From: Flavobacterium araucananum
GTDB lineage: Bacteria; Bacteroidota; Bacteroidia; Flavobacteriales; Flavobacteriaceae
Direction: 5' to 3'
Length of the DNA: 64,000 nt
Assembly (NCBI RefSeq): GCF_002222055.1
Contig: NZ_MUGS01000002.1
Location: 62,001-126,000, forward strand
Shown: positions 34,738 to 43,803 of the stretch, in pieces
Layout: the number at the start of each line of letters is the position of its first letter
Numbering within the stretch: position 1 is the stretch's first letter
The notes under the pieces: generated by a model
What the model was told of the DNA's origin: nothing
Databases searched by the model: none
The model's input: the letters and a program-made list of their open reading frames with translations, nothing else
Made by a program: the position numbers and the translations under genes

Positions 34738-35070
34738 TTAAATTTGATCTGAATTGTTACAACTTATTACACCGCCTAAGGGACAAATACATTTAGAATT
34801 GTCAGACAGCGGTTTATGTTCGAGTATTTTAATCTTTAGTACAGGATTTATCCAGTTAAGGGGTTTTCCTGATAAGTCACTATCGAGTTTGCATTTGTCT
34901 TTTATGGCGCATGTACCAAAGGCAGGAATGTTTAATCCTGCAATATTGTCTTTGTCTGTGGCAAAGAACCCCTCTCTGTTTTTTATTTTATTATTAGAAG
35001 TAACAATTAGTAGGGTCGTAAAAAGCCCTTTGTCACAGTCTAAAATTGCTTTGTCTTTTATATATTCCAT
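34738..35070 (-). CDS. DUF4280 PAAR-like T6SS spike protein
   Basis: The 110-residue protein shows the DUF4280 pattern: a short start with IKDKAILDCDKGL, FFATDKDNIAGLNIPAFGTC, then a Lys/Pro-rich WINPVLKIKILEHKPL and the closing SKCICPLGGVISC. These small cysteine-containing PAAR-like proteins cap VgrG and link cargo to it. It starts 1 bp after the vgrG stop and is followed after 12 bp by effector 1. A partial second copy of its 3' end survives at 31192-31274 upstream of effector 2. Confidence 0.82.
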   Translation of the reverse strand: MEYIKDKAILDCDKGLFTTLLIVTSNNKIKNREGFFATDKDNIAGLNIPAFGTCAIKDKCKLDSDLSGKPLNWINPVLKIKILEHKPLSDNSKCICPLGGVISCNNSDQI

Positions 35071-35071
35071 A

Positions 35072-36967
35072 CTAGGTTAGCTTTACTTCTATACCGCCTT
35101 TTATATTAATATTCTGGTCATTGCTCATAGTAATATCGCCTCCGGTCGAAGAGATATCAATAGAACCGGCGCCTCCTTCTTTTGGTGTTGCGTTCAGGGA
35201 TATAGTACTGCCGCCGTTTACGGTGATATCTTTGCCGTTTACAGCAATCGTTCCGTCTTTGTGCATGGTAAAAGAGCTGTTTCCAATTGTTATCGTCAGT
35301 TTTTTTGTTCCGGTCATAGCAATATTGCCTTCGTCATCCATTTCAAATACAGATTGGGCAGGCGTATCTTTTTTTGCACCCACATTTATGGTATTGGTGC
35401 TGCCCACGTTTATGGTATTGGTGTTATTGGCATTTGTGGTTGTATTACCGCTACCGTCAAATTTCATATTGGCGGTTCCGAGGTCGGTAAGATACATCGA
35501 GCCCTCTTTGTCATTAAGTTCCAGTTTATTGCCACTTTTACTGCTAAAACTTTTTATATTATTTTCTTCGCCGCCGCCATCACCAATTTTACCATGAAAC
35601 AAACTTCCTGTAACATAAGGTCTGTTTGGGTCGTTGTATCGAAAACCAACCATAACATGATCGCCAACTTCTGGTATGGTTACCCAGCCTCTGTTTTTGT
35701 TTACATTGTCGCTGCTGCCGGCATCCGGGGTCAGGACATAGAGCCACGGGGTACGGGCTTGCCGTTTTTTTTGCCATAATAATTGTACCCTGATTCTTCC
35801 GTTGCCTTTAGGGTCATTATTGGCTACTACTACGGCTCTTTGTTGCTGTGCTTCGGGCATTGGCACATCTGGCTCCGGCAGTTTTTTTATTCCGGTCGGC
35901 AGTGCCTTAAAACTATTTTCGTATTCGCCTGCGTCCAGTGCCGTATGATTAATTTCTGTAATGATGTAGGTTCCAATTTCGCTGGTTTTGTAATGTATTT
36001 TTGTACTATCTAATCCTTGTTTGTAGACATCCAATTTGTCTTTTACCTGTTCTGAAGTAATCGTTATAACAGCGCCTATTCTTAGATGTGCATTTTTGCT
36101 TGTTGCCGTTATGTAGTTTCCGTCTGCCGCTGTACTTTCTTGTTTGTTTCTTAAAATAGATTCAAAATACGCGTCGGCTCCAGTGCTAAACTGTCCAAAC
36201 TCGTACGAAGGAGTTCTGTATAATTTTTGCGAAGCTTCAAAAGCCTCTTTTCCTAATGTAGGCAATCCTTGGGCGATATCATCATTAGTTTGTGCCTGGT
36301 ACAATCGATCTACACTTTCGTTATACGTATAACCACTGTAATGGTTTGGTTTTGCCTGTACCAATATTTTTAGCGTATGCAAGTCTTTATTGTAAACTAA
36401 TTTTATAGGGGTAGTTTCTATTTTTGGTTTTCCAAAAAACAATTTTTCACCGTCATAAAACAGCCATTCATTATATTGTTTGGCCAATCGCTGTAGGTAT
36501 CTAAAATCAGATTCAAGGTATTGTGTCTGATATTCTGTTCTAAGGGTAAATTCAGGATCAATTTTGTGCTGCAAATCATCACCGGCGGCAGTTTGTATGA
36601 TATCGAGTATGATATCTCTTAAATTTTGATTTTCCCACGAATGCAGTTTTTTGCCGGATTCTAATAGGATCGTTTTAGAATAACCGGAAATTACAATCAG
36701 ACTGCCTACATCTCCAAGTTCTTTCTCGTAACTTACATTTGTTATAATTCCTAAAAAACTATTAGAGGGACTTAATCTGATGTGAACTACTTTTCCAAGG
36801 CATTTTTGTGCATTTTGCATAGTATGCGCCATGGGCTGCTCCAGAATAGAATACGGCATGCTAATAGAAAACTCATGGTGATTGTTGATGCTTTGTTTTA
36901 AACTGATTTTTGTAAAATGAGAAATTTCTTTGCCATCTATGCCAAAGATTATTTTTGGGATAATCAT
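35072..36967 (-). CDS. vgrG: T6SS VgrG spike protein
   Basis: The 631-residue protein has the gp27-like base (about 1-370, with ESDFRYLQRLAKQYNEWLFYDGEKLFFG), a gp5 OB-fold (about 378-465, VVANNDPKGNGRIRVQLLWQ, WVTIPEVGDHVMVGFRYNDPNRPYV, GSLFHG) and a needle region (about 470-631) of short beta repeats such as NTINVGSTNTINVG and DISSTGGDITMSND. It forms the trimeric puncturing tip of the contractile machine and carries the spike and cargo. No sheath, TssK or membrane genes lie in the window, so the main T6SS cluster must be elsewhere. It heads this operon. Confidence 0.9.
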   Translation of the reverse strand: MIIPKIIFGIDGKEISHFTKISLKQSINNHHEFSISMPYSILEQPMAHTMQNAQKCLGKVVHIRLSPSNSFLGIITNVSYEKELGDVGSLIVISGYSKTILLESGKKLHSWENQNLRDIILDIIQTAAGDDLQHKIDPEFTLRTEYQTQYLESDFRYLQRLAKQYNEWLFYDGEKLFFGKPKIETTPIKLVYNKDLHTLKILVQAKPNHYSGYTYNESVDRLYQAQTNDDIAQGLPTLGKEAFEASQKLYRTPSYEFGQFSTGADAYFESILRNKQESTAADGNYITATSKNAHLRIGAVITITSEQVKDKLDVYKQGLDSTKIHYKTSEIGTYIITEINHTALDAGEYENSFKALPTGIKKLPEPDVPMPEAQQQRAVVVANNDPKGNGRIRVQLLWQKKRQARTPWLYVLTPDAGSSDNVNKNRGWVTIPEVGDHVMVGFRYNDPNRPYVTGSLFHGKIGDGGGEENNIKSFSSKSGNKLELNDKEGSMYLTDLGTANMKFDGSGNTTTNANNTNTINVGSTNTINVGAKKDTPAQSVFEMDDEGNIAMTGTKKLTITIGNSSFTMHKDGTIAVNGKDITVNGGSTISLNATPKEGGAGSIDISSTGGDITMSNDQNINIKGGIEVKLT

Positions 36968-37134
36968 ATAAGGGGGTTGGTTTTTAGGTTAGTTTTATAA
37001 AGTAAACCAATGTTCAAACGACAACCAGCCAGCAAAAGTTTTATTTGTAGCAGTTTAGGGTACTATGGAGTAAAACAAGAATTTCCTGCTTGTTTTTTTT
37101 GATTGATAGTTAATACGTTGGTTGTGATTAATTG
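36968..37134. other. Intergenic region upstream of vgrG
   Basis: 167 AT-rich bases with no gene; the vgrG promoter must be here but no clear TAnnTTTG box was found. The ~135-bp inverted-repeat element begins at 37135. Confidence 0.4.
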
Positions 37135-37271
37135 AACACATAGAGACATAGCTTTTGGACCTTGAGAAAAGGTGTTTCACTTATTTAAAATACACATAGC
37201 TTAGCTATGCAAAAAGAAATATATTTCTTTTTGCATTCTTTTTAGTTAAAAAAACTATGTTTCTATGTGTT
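37135..37271 (+). mobile_element. MITE-like element, copy 1
   Basis: A 137-bp element bounded by AACACATAGAGACATAG and CTATGTTTCTATGTGTT, complementary except one base. Inside are GTGTTTCACTTA, a CACATAGC-AGCTATG near-palindrome and a long perfect palindrome around AAGAAATATATTTCTT (37209-37234). It has no coding capacity. Three sister copies are at 40540, 53305 and 53558. Confidence 0.75.
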
Positions 37272-37344
37272 AAATATATATTTTGACACCTAATGAGTTA
37301 ATAGGTAATAAAATGGAAAGGGTATTAGACAATGTCCGGGTATC

Positions 37345-38457
37345 TTATACCTTCTTTTTTTTGGATTTTTTATTTCTTCCAAACCAGATTATAAAACCTG
37401 TTACAGGCAAAGCAGCAGTAATTAAGCTTATTATAAAAGCGATAATTTTTCCGGGTAGATTTAAGATCTGTCCGGTATGAATTCCGTAATTCATTTCTAC
37501 CACTTGCAGGCCTAAACTCTTTTTGTCAAAAGTTTGACTTTGAAGTAGTTTTGCATCGTTGGGATGAAAATAATAGTTGCTTTGATGATCGTATCGCAAA
37601 GTATGCGGATAAGCTCCGGTAGTAATAATGTCGGTTTTTTGCTGCGGATAAGTCACAAAAATCATTTCGGCTTTTGGTTGTAGCTGTATGGTTTTGATAA
37701 AAGCAAGATCGACAGTATTAGTTCTATGGTGATCAAATTTAGTGGTATCAATTGTTGGTGCTTTTGTTTCTAAGGCTTTATCGTCACCAAAATTGAAGGT
37801 TTTATAAATCCCGTCACCAACCCATTCGTAGGTAAAAGTGAGACCTGTAATTGCAAGTATAAGGGCAATAATCGAAATGTAAAATCCGGACGTATTGTGC
37901 CAGTCATAGTTTACCCGACGCCATTTTGCAGACCATTTTACAGAGAAACTTCGTTTGATATCGCTTCGTCGTTTGGGCCACCACTGGATAATTCCGGAAA
38001 TAAGTAATAAAATAAAAATAATTGTCGCACCACCTATTATGTGTTTCCCTATATAATCCGGCAGAAGCAGGTCCAAATGAATGTATTCGACAATTATAAA
38101 AAAGTCGGTTTTTGGATTTTCGGCTTTAAGGTATTTTCCGGTGTACGGATTAAAGTAGAGATATAGATTTTCAGTATCAGAAAACAGATAAACAATTGCA
38201 GAACGGTTCTTGCCATAATACGAAACCATACTTGATTTGTATTTGGGGGCAATTTCTCTGGCTTTTTCCTGTAAAACAGATGGGAGTAAAAAGGGTTTGT
38301 TTTCAGGTTCGACCAATCGCCATTCTTTGCGGGTAATGTCTTTTATCTCGTCATGAAAACAAAAGATGCAGCCGGTAATACTTATAATAAAAACAATAAG
38401 CCCGGAAATTAATCCGAGCCATTTATGTATAAAACGTATTTGCGTCCTGAATCCCAT
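37345..38457 (-). CDS. PepSY-domain membrane protein, probable ferrisiderophore reductase-type
   Basis: The 370-residue protein has the PepSY_TM plan: helix 1 with FIHKWLGLISGLIVFIISITGCIF, a periplasmic PepSY segment, helix 2 (HIIGGATIIFILLLISGIIQWW), helix 3 with WHNTSGFYISIIALILAITGL, and a last helix before the basic tail RNKKSKKKKV. The paired His residues in the membrane (HKW, HNT, HTG) suggest haem binding. Such proteins reduce ferric siderophores or release iron at the inner membrane. It follows a second PepSY gene by 160 bp in an iron locus. Confidence 0.82.
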   Translation of the reverse strand: MGFRTQIRFIHKWLGLISGLIVFIISITGCIFCFHDEIKDITRKEWRLVEPENKPFLLPSVLQEKAREIAPKYKSSMVSYYGKNRSAIVYLFSDTENLYLYFNPYTGKYLKAENPKTDFFIIVEYIHLDLLLPDYIGKHIIGGATIIFILLLISGIIQWWPKRRSDIKRSFSVKWSAKWRRVNYDWHNTSGFYISIIALILAITGLTFTYEWVGDGIYKTFNFGDDKALETKAPTIDTTKFDHHRTNTVDLAFIKTIQLQPKAEMIFVTYPQQKTDIITTGAYPHTLRYDHQSNYYFHPNDAKLLQSQTFDKKSLGLQVVEMNYGIHTGQILNLPGKIIAFIISLITAALPVTGFIIWFGRNKKSKKKKV

Positions 38458-38519
38458 TTTTTGAATAAAGCGTAAAAGTATACGCTAAATCAATAAGGGA
38501 CAAGTAATTTTAGTTATTT

Positions 38520-38617
38520 TAACTATTGCCTAAAAAGCAAAGAAAAGTTAGCCGCGAATTTCACAAATTTCCACAAATTCAATTCGTGCAAATTCGTGAA
38601 TTCGTGGCCAAAAAATT
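38520..38617. repeat. AATTCGTG/CACGAATT word repeats between the PepSY genes
   Basis: The stretch holds CACAAATTTCCACAAATTC, GTGCAAATTCGTG and AATTCGTGGC, forming an imperfect hairpin (GCCGCGAATT with AATTCGTGGC at its ends). Related words are seen at 57054-57085. Function unknown. Confidence 0.5.
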
Positions 38618-40183
38618 TTAAACTTTTGTTCCTGTAACAATTGCTTTCTTCGGTTTTAGATGATAAGCGACATAAAGTGTTATTGAAGCCAGAACAATCC
38701 AGAAAACATCAATAAAGAAAACCTGAATATGATTTTGTATAAACGAGTTCCAAAACCAATTTCCGGAAACAATTCCGTTGGTTATTGGGATCAGAAATCC
38801 TAAAATACTTCCGGAAATCAAGCAGAATCTATTGGTAAAAGCGTCGTTCTTTTTAATAATAAAAAAGAGGATAAGAATTAACCATACTCCAAAATAAACA
38901 AGATAAAGATTATCCTGAGTCAACGGATAAAAGATTTTTGTTGCTATAAATGCAAGGGCAGTAACAGGATACATGCTTAAACATATTGCAAGATAAATGC
39001 GAACAACAGCAGCATTAAAGCGTCTTTTTTTCTCCGGCAAATTGTTTTTTTGTCTCGCTACCAACCATATCATCACGCCCGAAATGATCACGAAACAAGT
39101 AATAAGCCCCAGAACAAAACTCACGATTTTTAAAACATACCCACCATAATCGCCAAAATGTATTTTGTATAAAACATTTTTTACAACATCGAGATAGTTG
39201 GTTTGCGTAACAGGGTTTTTCTTTGCAATTTCTTTCCCGTCACGAATACGGTAAATCACTTTTCCGATCCCGGTAAATTTTTTGTGGCTTAACATTTCAC
39301 CTTCTACCACTACATGCATATTAGCATCTCCATAGTTCTGGATAAAAACACGCGTAATCTCAAAGTCGTTCCAGTTGCTTTTTGTTTTTGCAACCAATTG
39401 ATCAATATCAAAAGGTGTTGCCAGTTTTTTGTTATCAAACGTATAAGTAGGATCGTTGTACTCTAATTCTTTATATAATTTATCCTGATCGCCTTTGTAC
39501 AACGCCATTACAGCAGGAGCCACAATTAGAAGTTTAATCATAAAAAAAGCGCCTGTTACCGCATATACAAACTGAAATGGTAAACCAATCATTCCTAAGG
39601 CTGTATGGGCATCTGTCCATAATGTTTTTAATTTTTCCTTTGGACGGAAAATATAAAAGTTAGAAACAATTTTTTTCCAGTGCAATAAAAGTCCGGTTAC
39701 AATGGCAAACAAAAAGAATAATGCGGTAAACCCAGAAAGATAATATCCAACCGGATACGGAATCTGAGCCAGGAAATGCAAACGGTATAAAAATTCGCCT
39801 AACGAATAAGATTGTTCGTAGGTATAAGTTTTGAAGGTTTGTGTATCAAGATAGAAAAACGTTCCTTCTTTTTGTTTGGCGGGAGCCAAAGTATCTTTGG
39901 TACCTTCCAGATAAACGGCAACTCTGCGTTCGTTACTTGGTTTAGAGATGGTAACATTTCTTCCGTGTAAAACGTATTCTTTATCCAGTTTTTTTAGAGT
40001 TGTGTTGTAATCTAATTGAATTTCTTTGGTATTAACAGATGATTCATTTCTTTCCCAATTGATGATTTCATCTCTGAAAAAAGAAAAAGATCCTGCAAAA
40101 AAAATCACAAAAAGAACCACGCTGATCACAATTCCGCTAACAGTATGAGTATGAAAATAGATGTTATAATGACGATTATTCAT
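38618..40183 (-). CDS. Large PepSY-domain membrane protein (FoxB/FegB-like)
   Basis: The 521-residue protein starts with IYFHTHTVSGIVISVVLFVIFFAGSFSFF, the His-containing first helix of PepSY_TM proteins, and has further helices near 150-180 (ALFFLFAIVTGLLLHWKKI), 200-230 (AHTALGMIGLPFQFVYAVTGAFF), 365-390 and four more near the C-terminus. PepSY_TM proteins of this length (FoxB-like) sit in the inner membrane and help use iron from siderophores, probably by reduction. It begins 3 bp after a small membrane gene, so the two are coupled. Confidence 0.83.
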   Translation of the reverse strand: MNNRHYNIYFHTHTVSGIVISVVLFVIFFAGSFSFFRDEIINWERNESSVNTKEIQLDYNTTLKKLDKEYVLHGRNVTISKPSNERRVAVYLEGTKDTLAPAKQKEGTFFYLDTQTFKTYTYEQSYSLGEFLYRLHFLAQIPYPVGYYLSGFTALFFLFAIVTGLLLHWKKIVSNFYIFRPKEKLKTLWTDAHTALGMIGLPFQFVYAVTGAFFMIKLLIVAPAVMALYKGDQDKLYKELEYNDPTYTFDNKKLATPFDIDQLVAKTKSNWNDFEITRVFIQNYGDANMHVVVEGEMLSHKKFTGIGKVIYRIRDGKEIAKKNPVTQTNYLDVVKNVLYKIHFGDYGGYVLKIVSFVLGLITCFVIISGVMIWLVARQKNNLPEKKRRFNAAVVRIYLAICLSMYPVTALAFIATKIFYPLTQDNLYLVYFGVWLILILFFIIKKNDAFTNRFCLISGSILGFLIPITNGIVSGNWFWNSFIQNHIQVFFIDVFWIVLASITLYVAYHLKPKKAIVTGTKV

Positions 40184-40186
40184 AAG

Positions 40187-40489
40187 TTATTTTGCTACGG
40201 GATTGTAAGTTTGACCAAGATAAATAAAAAGAGAAAAAAATAAAGTAAGGAGCAAATAGATGCCCCAGATTTTCCATCCGCTTTTTGCTAAAAAAGCAAT
40301 TACCATTAATGCTACCCAAAGTATAAATCCGGTAAAAGCCATTGTCATTAAAATATTAGCACGGTTAAACCAGGAAGCTAAAGCCAAATGAAAACTGACT
40401 GAAACAAAATAGCCGCCAAGTATAGCAGCTGTTATTTTGGCAAATCGTTGCCATTTTGATTGGGTTAGATATTTAGGATTTGCTGGCAT
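40187..40489 (-). CDS. Small membrane protein, DUF3649-like iron-uptake protein
   Basis: The 100-residue protein has three hydrophobic helices: KITAAILGGYFVSVSFHLAL, ILMTMAFTGFILWVALMVIAFLA and WGIYLLLTLFFSLFIYLG. The GGY start and spacing resemble DUF3649 proteins, which occur beside PepSY iron-uptake proteins. It is 3 bp upstream of the large PepSY gene. Function unknown beyond this association. Confidence 0.65.
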   Translation of the reverse strand: MPANPKYLTQSKWQRFAKITAAILGGYFVSVSFHLALASWFNRANILMTMAFTGFILWVALMVIAFLAKSGWKIWGIYLLLTLFFSLFIYLGQTYNPVAK

Positions 40490-40539
40490 ATTTTGGTTAG
40501 AAATGGTTTGGTTATAATTCGTTGGGTCTAATTAATTCT

Positions 40540-40675
40540 AACACATAGAAACATAGAATTTGACCTTTCAAATAAGGCGTTTCACTTTGTTAAAATTTAC
40601 AGAGTATTGCTATGTGAAAGAAATGTGTTTCTTTTTGCATTCTTTTTTAGTATAAAATCTATGTTTCTATGTGTT
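40540..40675 (+). mobile_element. MITE-like element, copy 2
   Basis: A 136-bp element with perfect 17-bp ends AACACATAGAAACATAG / CTATGTTTCTATGTGTT and the internal GGCGTTTCACTT and AAAGAAATGTGTTTCTTT. Same orientation as copy 1. It lies between the two small iron-locus membrane genes. Confidence 0.8.
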
Positions 40676-40709
40676 TAAATAAAATATTTTTGGAATTACA
40701 CCCTACAGG

Positions 40710-41042
40710 TTAGTTAAAATAAAATTCTAATAAAGCGACAATTACAAAGAGTGCTATAATAGCAAATCGGTTTATTTTTTTTAAAGGTGCCAAAATGATA
40801 ATTAAACTACCAATGGTCATGAGTTGAATAAAAAACATCAAAGTCCCGCAGCACAAAGATTGAGTTAGTAACCAAAGAGAATACGCTACTAAAAGAAGTC
40901 CTAAACCTAAAAATTTGGTTGGTTTAGGATTGCTTTTCATCCATTTCTCGAAACCCAGATCATAAGATAAAGTGGCTCTTTTTGAGGTGTAATACAAAGT
41001 ATAAAATGCTAAAAAAACGATGAGACTGGCTGTTGTTATCAT
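40710..41042 (-). CDS. Small membrane protein, DUF3325-like
   Basis: The 110-residue protein has three to four hydrophobic segments (ITTASLIVFLAFYTLYYTS, LGLGLLLVAYSLWLLTQSLCCG, MFFIQLMTIGSLIIIL, FAIIALFVIVALLEFY). Topology, length and context recall DUF3325 proteins found with DUF3649 and PepSY genes in iron uptake clusters; the similarity is weak. It is separated from the receptor gene by a terminator, so it starts its own transcript. Confidence 0.55.
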   Translation of the reverse strand: MITTASLIVFLAFYTLYYTSKRATLSYDLGFEKWMKSNPKPTKFLGLGLLLVAYSLWLLTQSLCCGTLMFFIQLMTIGSLIIILAPLKKINRFAIIALFVIVALLEFYFN

Positions 41043-41058
41043 AATTTCATAGAATTTA

Positions 41059-41097
41059 AAAAAACACCTTTCTACAAGATAGAGAAAGGTGTTTTTT
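41059..41097 (-). terminator. Terminator of the siderophore receptor gene
   Basis: Thirteen-base arms AAAACACCTTTCT / AGAAAGGTGTTTT around a 9-base loop with T-rich flanks, immediately after the receptor stop. Confidence 0.9.
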
Positions 41098-41106
41098 GTT
41101 TTTTTA

Positions 41107-43587
41107 TTAGAATCTGTAAGAGAAATTTGCTGCCAAACTTCTCATGTTTTTTGGGTGTATTGTAGACCAACCATCATAAGTATCAACGTTTGCGATATTA
41201 TCAAGTTTAAGTGTCAGTGTAAATTTTTCAGTTCCGTAGAAAACAGAAGAATTAAGTACGGTGTATTCCGGAATTGTAAATTGTCCTGTCAAAGTACGGT
41301 TCATGATTTTGTTATCGCTGGCATAATTTCCTCCAAAACCTAAACCAAAACCTTTTAGGTCACCTTCTATAAATCTGTAGCTTGCCCAAAGGTTTGCTAA
41401 GTTTTGTGGCCCTGCACTTTCTGGTCTGTGGCCTACGAAATCCGGGTCACCGGCAGTCAAAAGAGCATCATTGTAGCTGTATCCAAAAACAATGTTTAAA
41501 CCATCAATTGGGTTTGCAACAATTTCGGCTTCGAAACCTTTGTTTCTTTGAGCACCGTCTTGGTAAGAGGTTTGAGTTGTTGCTGTATAAACGGTATAAA
41601 CCTGATATTTAACCTCAGTGTTGTAGTAGCTAAAAGTTGCGTAAAGTCTATCTTTAAAGATGTTTAATTTTGTTCCAACTTCAAATTGGTTGGCATGCTC
41701 CGGAGAGAAAGTTCTGGGTCTTGAAGTTCCGTCTGCAAGAATGTCGCTGGTTGGTGCAGAGTTAGCAAAACCATCCATATAGTTTGCAAACACAGATACT
41801 TTGTCAATTATTGGTTGGTATACCAATCCAAATTTAGGTGAAAAAGCAGTTTGGTTGTAATCATCCGTTTTTGTAGTTACATCACCTTGTGTCATGAAAC
41901 GGTCTGCACGTAAACTTGCCATTGCAGACAATGCCGGAGTAAAGTTGATTACATCAGACACATAAGCACTGATTACTTCCTGCTTTGTTTTATTATTGTT
42001 CATTGGTGCCGAAGCTAAAAGTGATTCAGCACCTGCTTTTGTCAATTTTCCGCTATCGCCATTCGTAATATATTTTGTTGGGTCAGTAATTTTATAAAGG
42101 TTTTCATTTACTGTTTTTACATCAAGATTTCCAATATAAATATTTCCATTTGCGACATAACCTGAACCATTGTCAATTGATCCTCTGTTAAAATAATCTA
42201 AACCGGCAACAATTCTGTTTCTTAGTTTTCCGATTTTGAAATCACCAATAAAATTTTGTTGAATATCAGTTATTAAAGTAGTTGCATTTTGGTAATTCAT
42301 TTGACGCCCTAATACAATTCCTTGCGGGATGCCAGTAGTATATTGAGTTCCCTCATATAAGTAGGAGTAATATCCTTCGGTTTTTGCTGAATTTCTTGAA
42401 ACAACAGTTTGTGAAGTCCATTGGTCAGAAATTTTATAGTTCATTTGACCTTGTAAGCTATAAGATGGAGTTTCTACAGCAAGTTCATTACTGGTATAAG
42501 AACGTTTGTTGTCATAACCTAATTCATTCATGTTGTGAACTCTTAGAGGAGCCCCTCTGTCCAGGAACAACATCGTAGGATTCGTTGATTTGTTGTTCAT
42601 GAACTCCGTATTAATGAAAAACGAAAGTCTGTCGCTTACCTGATAAGATAATGAAGGGGCAAAAAAGAATGATTTTTTAAATCCGGCATCCTGAAAGCTG
42701 TTTTCGTTATGGTAAGCCGTGTTAATGCGTAAGTTTACTTTATGTTCGTCGTCTAAAGGAGTATTAACATCAGCAGTAACGCGGTTTAAGCCGTAGCTTC
42801 CTGCGGTATAATTAATTTCTCCCCCAAAATGATCGTACGGTTTTTTGGTTGTTAAGTTGATTAAACCTCCGTAAGAGATTAAGCTACTTCCAAATAATGT
42901 TCCTGATGGTCCTTTTATTACTTCTATTTTTTCAATATTAGCAGGATCTAAACTCCCGTTTGATAAAGCCGGTAATCCATTGATCATGCTTGGTTGCACA
43001 GCAAATCCTCTAAGAGAAAAATAAGCAGCGCCATCTCCACCACGTCCTGTAGATGCCCAAAGAGGGGATAATCCCGGAGCATTTTTAAGAGCATCGTCAA
43101 TATTAGTAACGACTTGTTCTTTTAGTAATTCGCTTGTAATTGTAGTATAAACTTGTGGGTTTTCAAGATTTTTAAGAGGCAATCTTGATACTTGTTGTGT
43201 TTCTTTACGGGCTAATGAATTCTTTTTTCCATTACCGTTAATTACAATTTCGTCTAATTGTTCAGAATTTGCAGTGATCGTAAAATCTTCTACTATTTCG
43301 TCACCGGCATTAAGGGAAACACTTTTTTCTTTAGAAGAATGTCCAACAGAAGAAACTTTAATAACATAGTTTCCCGGTTTTAGGTTTTTGATTTCATAAA
43401 AACCATTGCTGTCTGTATTGGTTCCTATTTTTGTTCCTTTTAAAACAATTGAAACGTTGTCTGCAGCTTGAGAATTAGCTAAACTAATCTGACCTTTAAT
43501 ACTTGCTTTTTCTTGTGCCGAAATACTTGTTGCAGCTAATAGAAAAAAACAAAAGCTCAAAAAAGAAATTGTAAATTTATATTTCAT
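41107..43587 (-). CDS. TonB-dependent siderophore receptor
   Basis: The 826-residue outer-membrane protein has a signal peptide (1-24), a carboxypeptidase-regulatory-like domain (about 26-110, KASIKGQISL to EDFTI), a plug (about 130-270, with NIDDALKNAPGLSPLWAS and EVIKGPSGTLFGS) and a 22-strand barrel ending SLAANFSYRF. The siderophore-receptor plug and its place next to PepSY and DUF3649-like genes support ferric-siderophore import. The ligand is unknown. It has a good promoter at 43615-43645 and its own terminator. Confidence 0.9.
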   Translation of the reverse strand: MKYKFTISFLSFCFFLLAATSISAQEKASIKGQISLANSQAADNVSIVLKGTKIGTNTDSNGFYEIKNLKPGNYVIKVSSVGHSSKEKSVSLNAGDEIVEDFTITANSEQLDEIVINGNGKKNSLARKETQQVSRLPLKNLENPQVYTTITSELLKEQVVTNIDDALKNAPGLSPLWASTGRGGDGAAYFSLRGFAVQPSMINGLPALSNGSLDPANIEKIEVIKGPSGTLFGSSLISYGGLINLTTKKPYDHFGGEINYTAGSYGLNRVTADVNTPLDDEHKVNLRINTAYHNENSFQDAGFKKSFFFAPSLSYQVSDRLSFFINTEFMNNKSTNPTMLFLDRGAPLRVHNMNELGYDNKRSYTSNELAVETPSYSLQGQMNYKISDQWTSQTVVSRNSAKTEGYYSYLYEGTQYTTGIPQGIVLGRQMNYQNATTLITDIQQNFIGDFKIGKLRNRIVAGLDYFNRGSIDNGSGYVANGNIYIGNLDVKTVNENLYKITDPTKYITNGDSGKLTKAGAESLLASAPMNNNKTKQEVISAYVSDVINFTPALSAMASLRADRFMTQGDVTTKTDDYNQTAFSPKFGLVYQPIIDKVSVFANYMDGFANSAPTSDILADGTSRPRTFSPEHANQFEVGTKLNIFKDRLYATFSYYNTEVKYQVYTVYTATTQTSYQDGAQRNKGFEAEIVANPIDGLNIVFGYSYNDALLTAGDPDFVGHRPESAGPQNLANLWASYRFIEGDLKGFGLGFGGNYASDNKIMNRTLTGQFTIPEYTVLNSSVFYGTEKFTLTLKLDNIANVDTYDGWSTIHPKNMRSLAANFSYRF

Positions 43588-43614
43588 TTTTATTTAGAAT
43601 TGATTTTAATAGCG

Positions 43615-43645
43615 CAAATTTAGTTGTTGAAGGGCAACTATACAA
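43615..43645 (-). promoter_or_regulatory. Promoter of the siderophore receptor
   Basis: TTG (43645-43643), 20 bp, TAAATTTG (43622-43615), 27 bp before the ATG. No convincing Fur box was seen, though AT-rich AATTTAGAATAAATAAG lies just upstream. Confidence 0.65.
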
Positions 43646-43745
43646 GCTATTCTTATTTATTCTAAATTAAATATTTTTTAAAGGGTAAAATTTACGTTTA
43701 TTTAAAAAATTAACATCTTAAGCAAGATTTAAGCTAATATTAAGA

Positions 43746-43780
43746 AAAAAACCCTGTTCAAATTGATGAACAGGGTTTTT
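43746..43780 (-). terminator. Terminator of the sucAB operon
   Basis: Arms AAACCCTGTTCA / TGAACAGGGTTT around AATTGA, T-run on the minus strand, 24 bp after the sucB stop. Confidence 0.9.
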
Positions 43781-43803
43781 ATTTATATTGAAAATTATTA
43801 CAA

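Noticed and set aside
35121..35779. 158- and 172-residue plus-strand frames opposite vgrG
   Set aside because: They mirror the repetitive needle-coding region; no start context or motif, and the opposite VgrG frame is certain.
43623..43680. Fur box in front of the siderophore receptor
   Set aside because: Only general AT-richness; no convincing match to a GATAAT-type inverted repeat.
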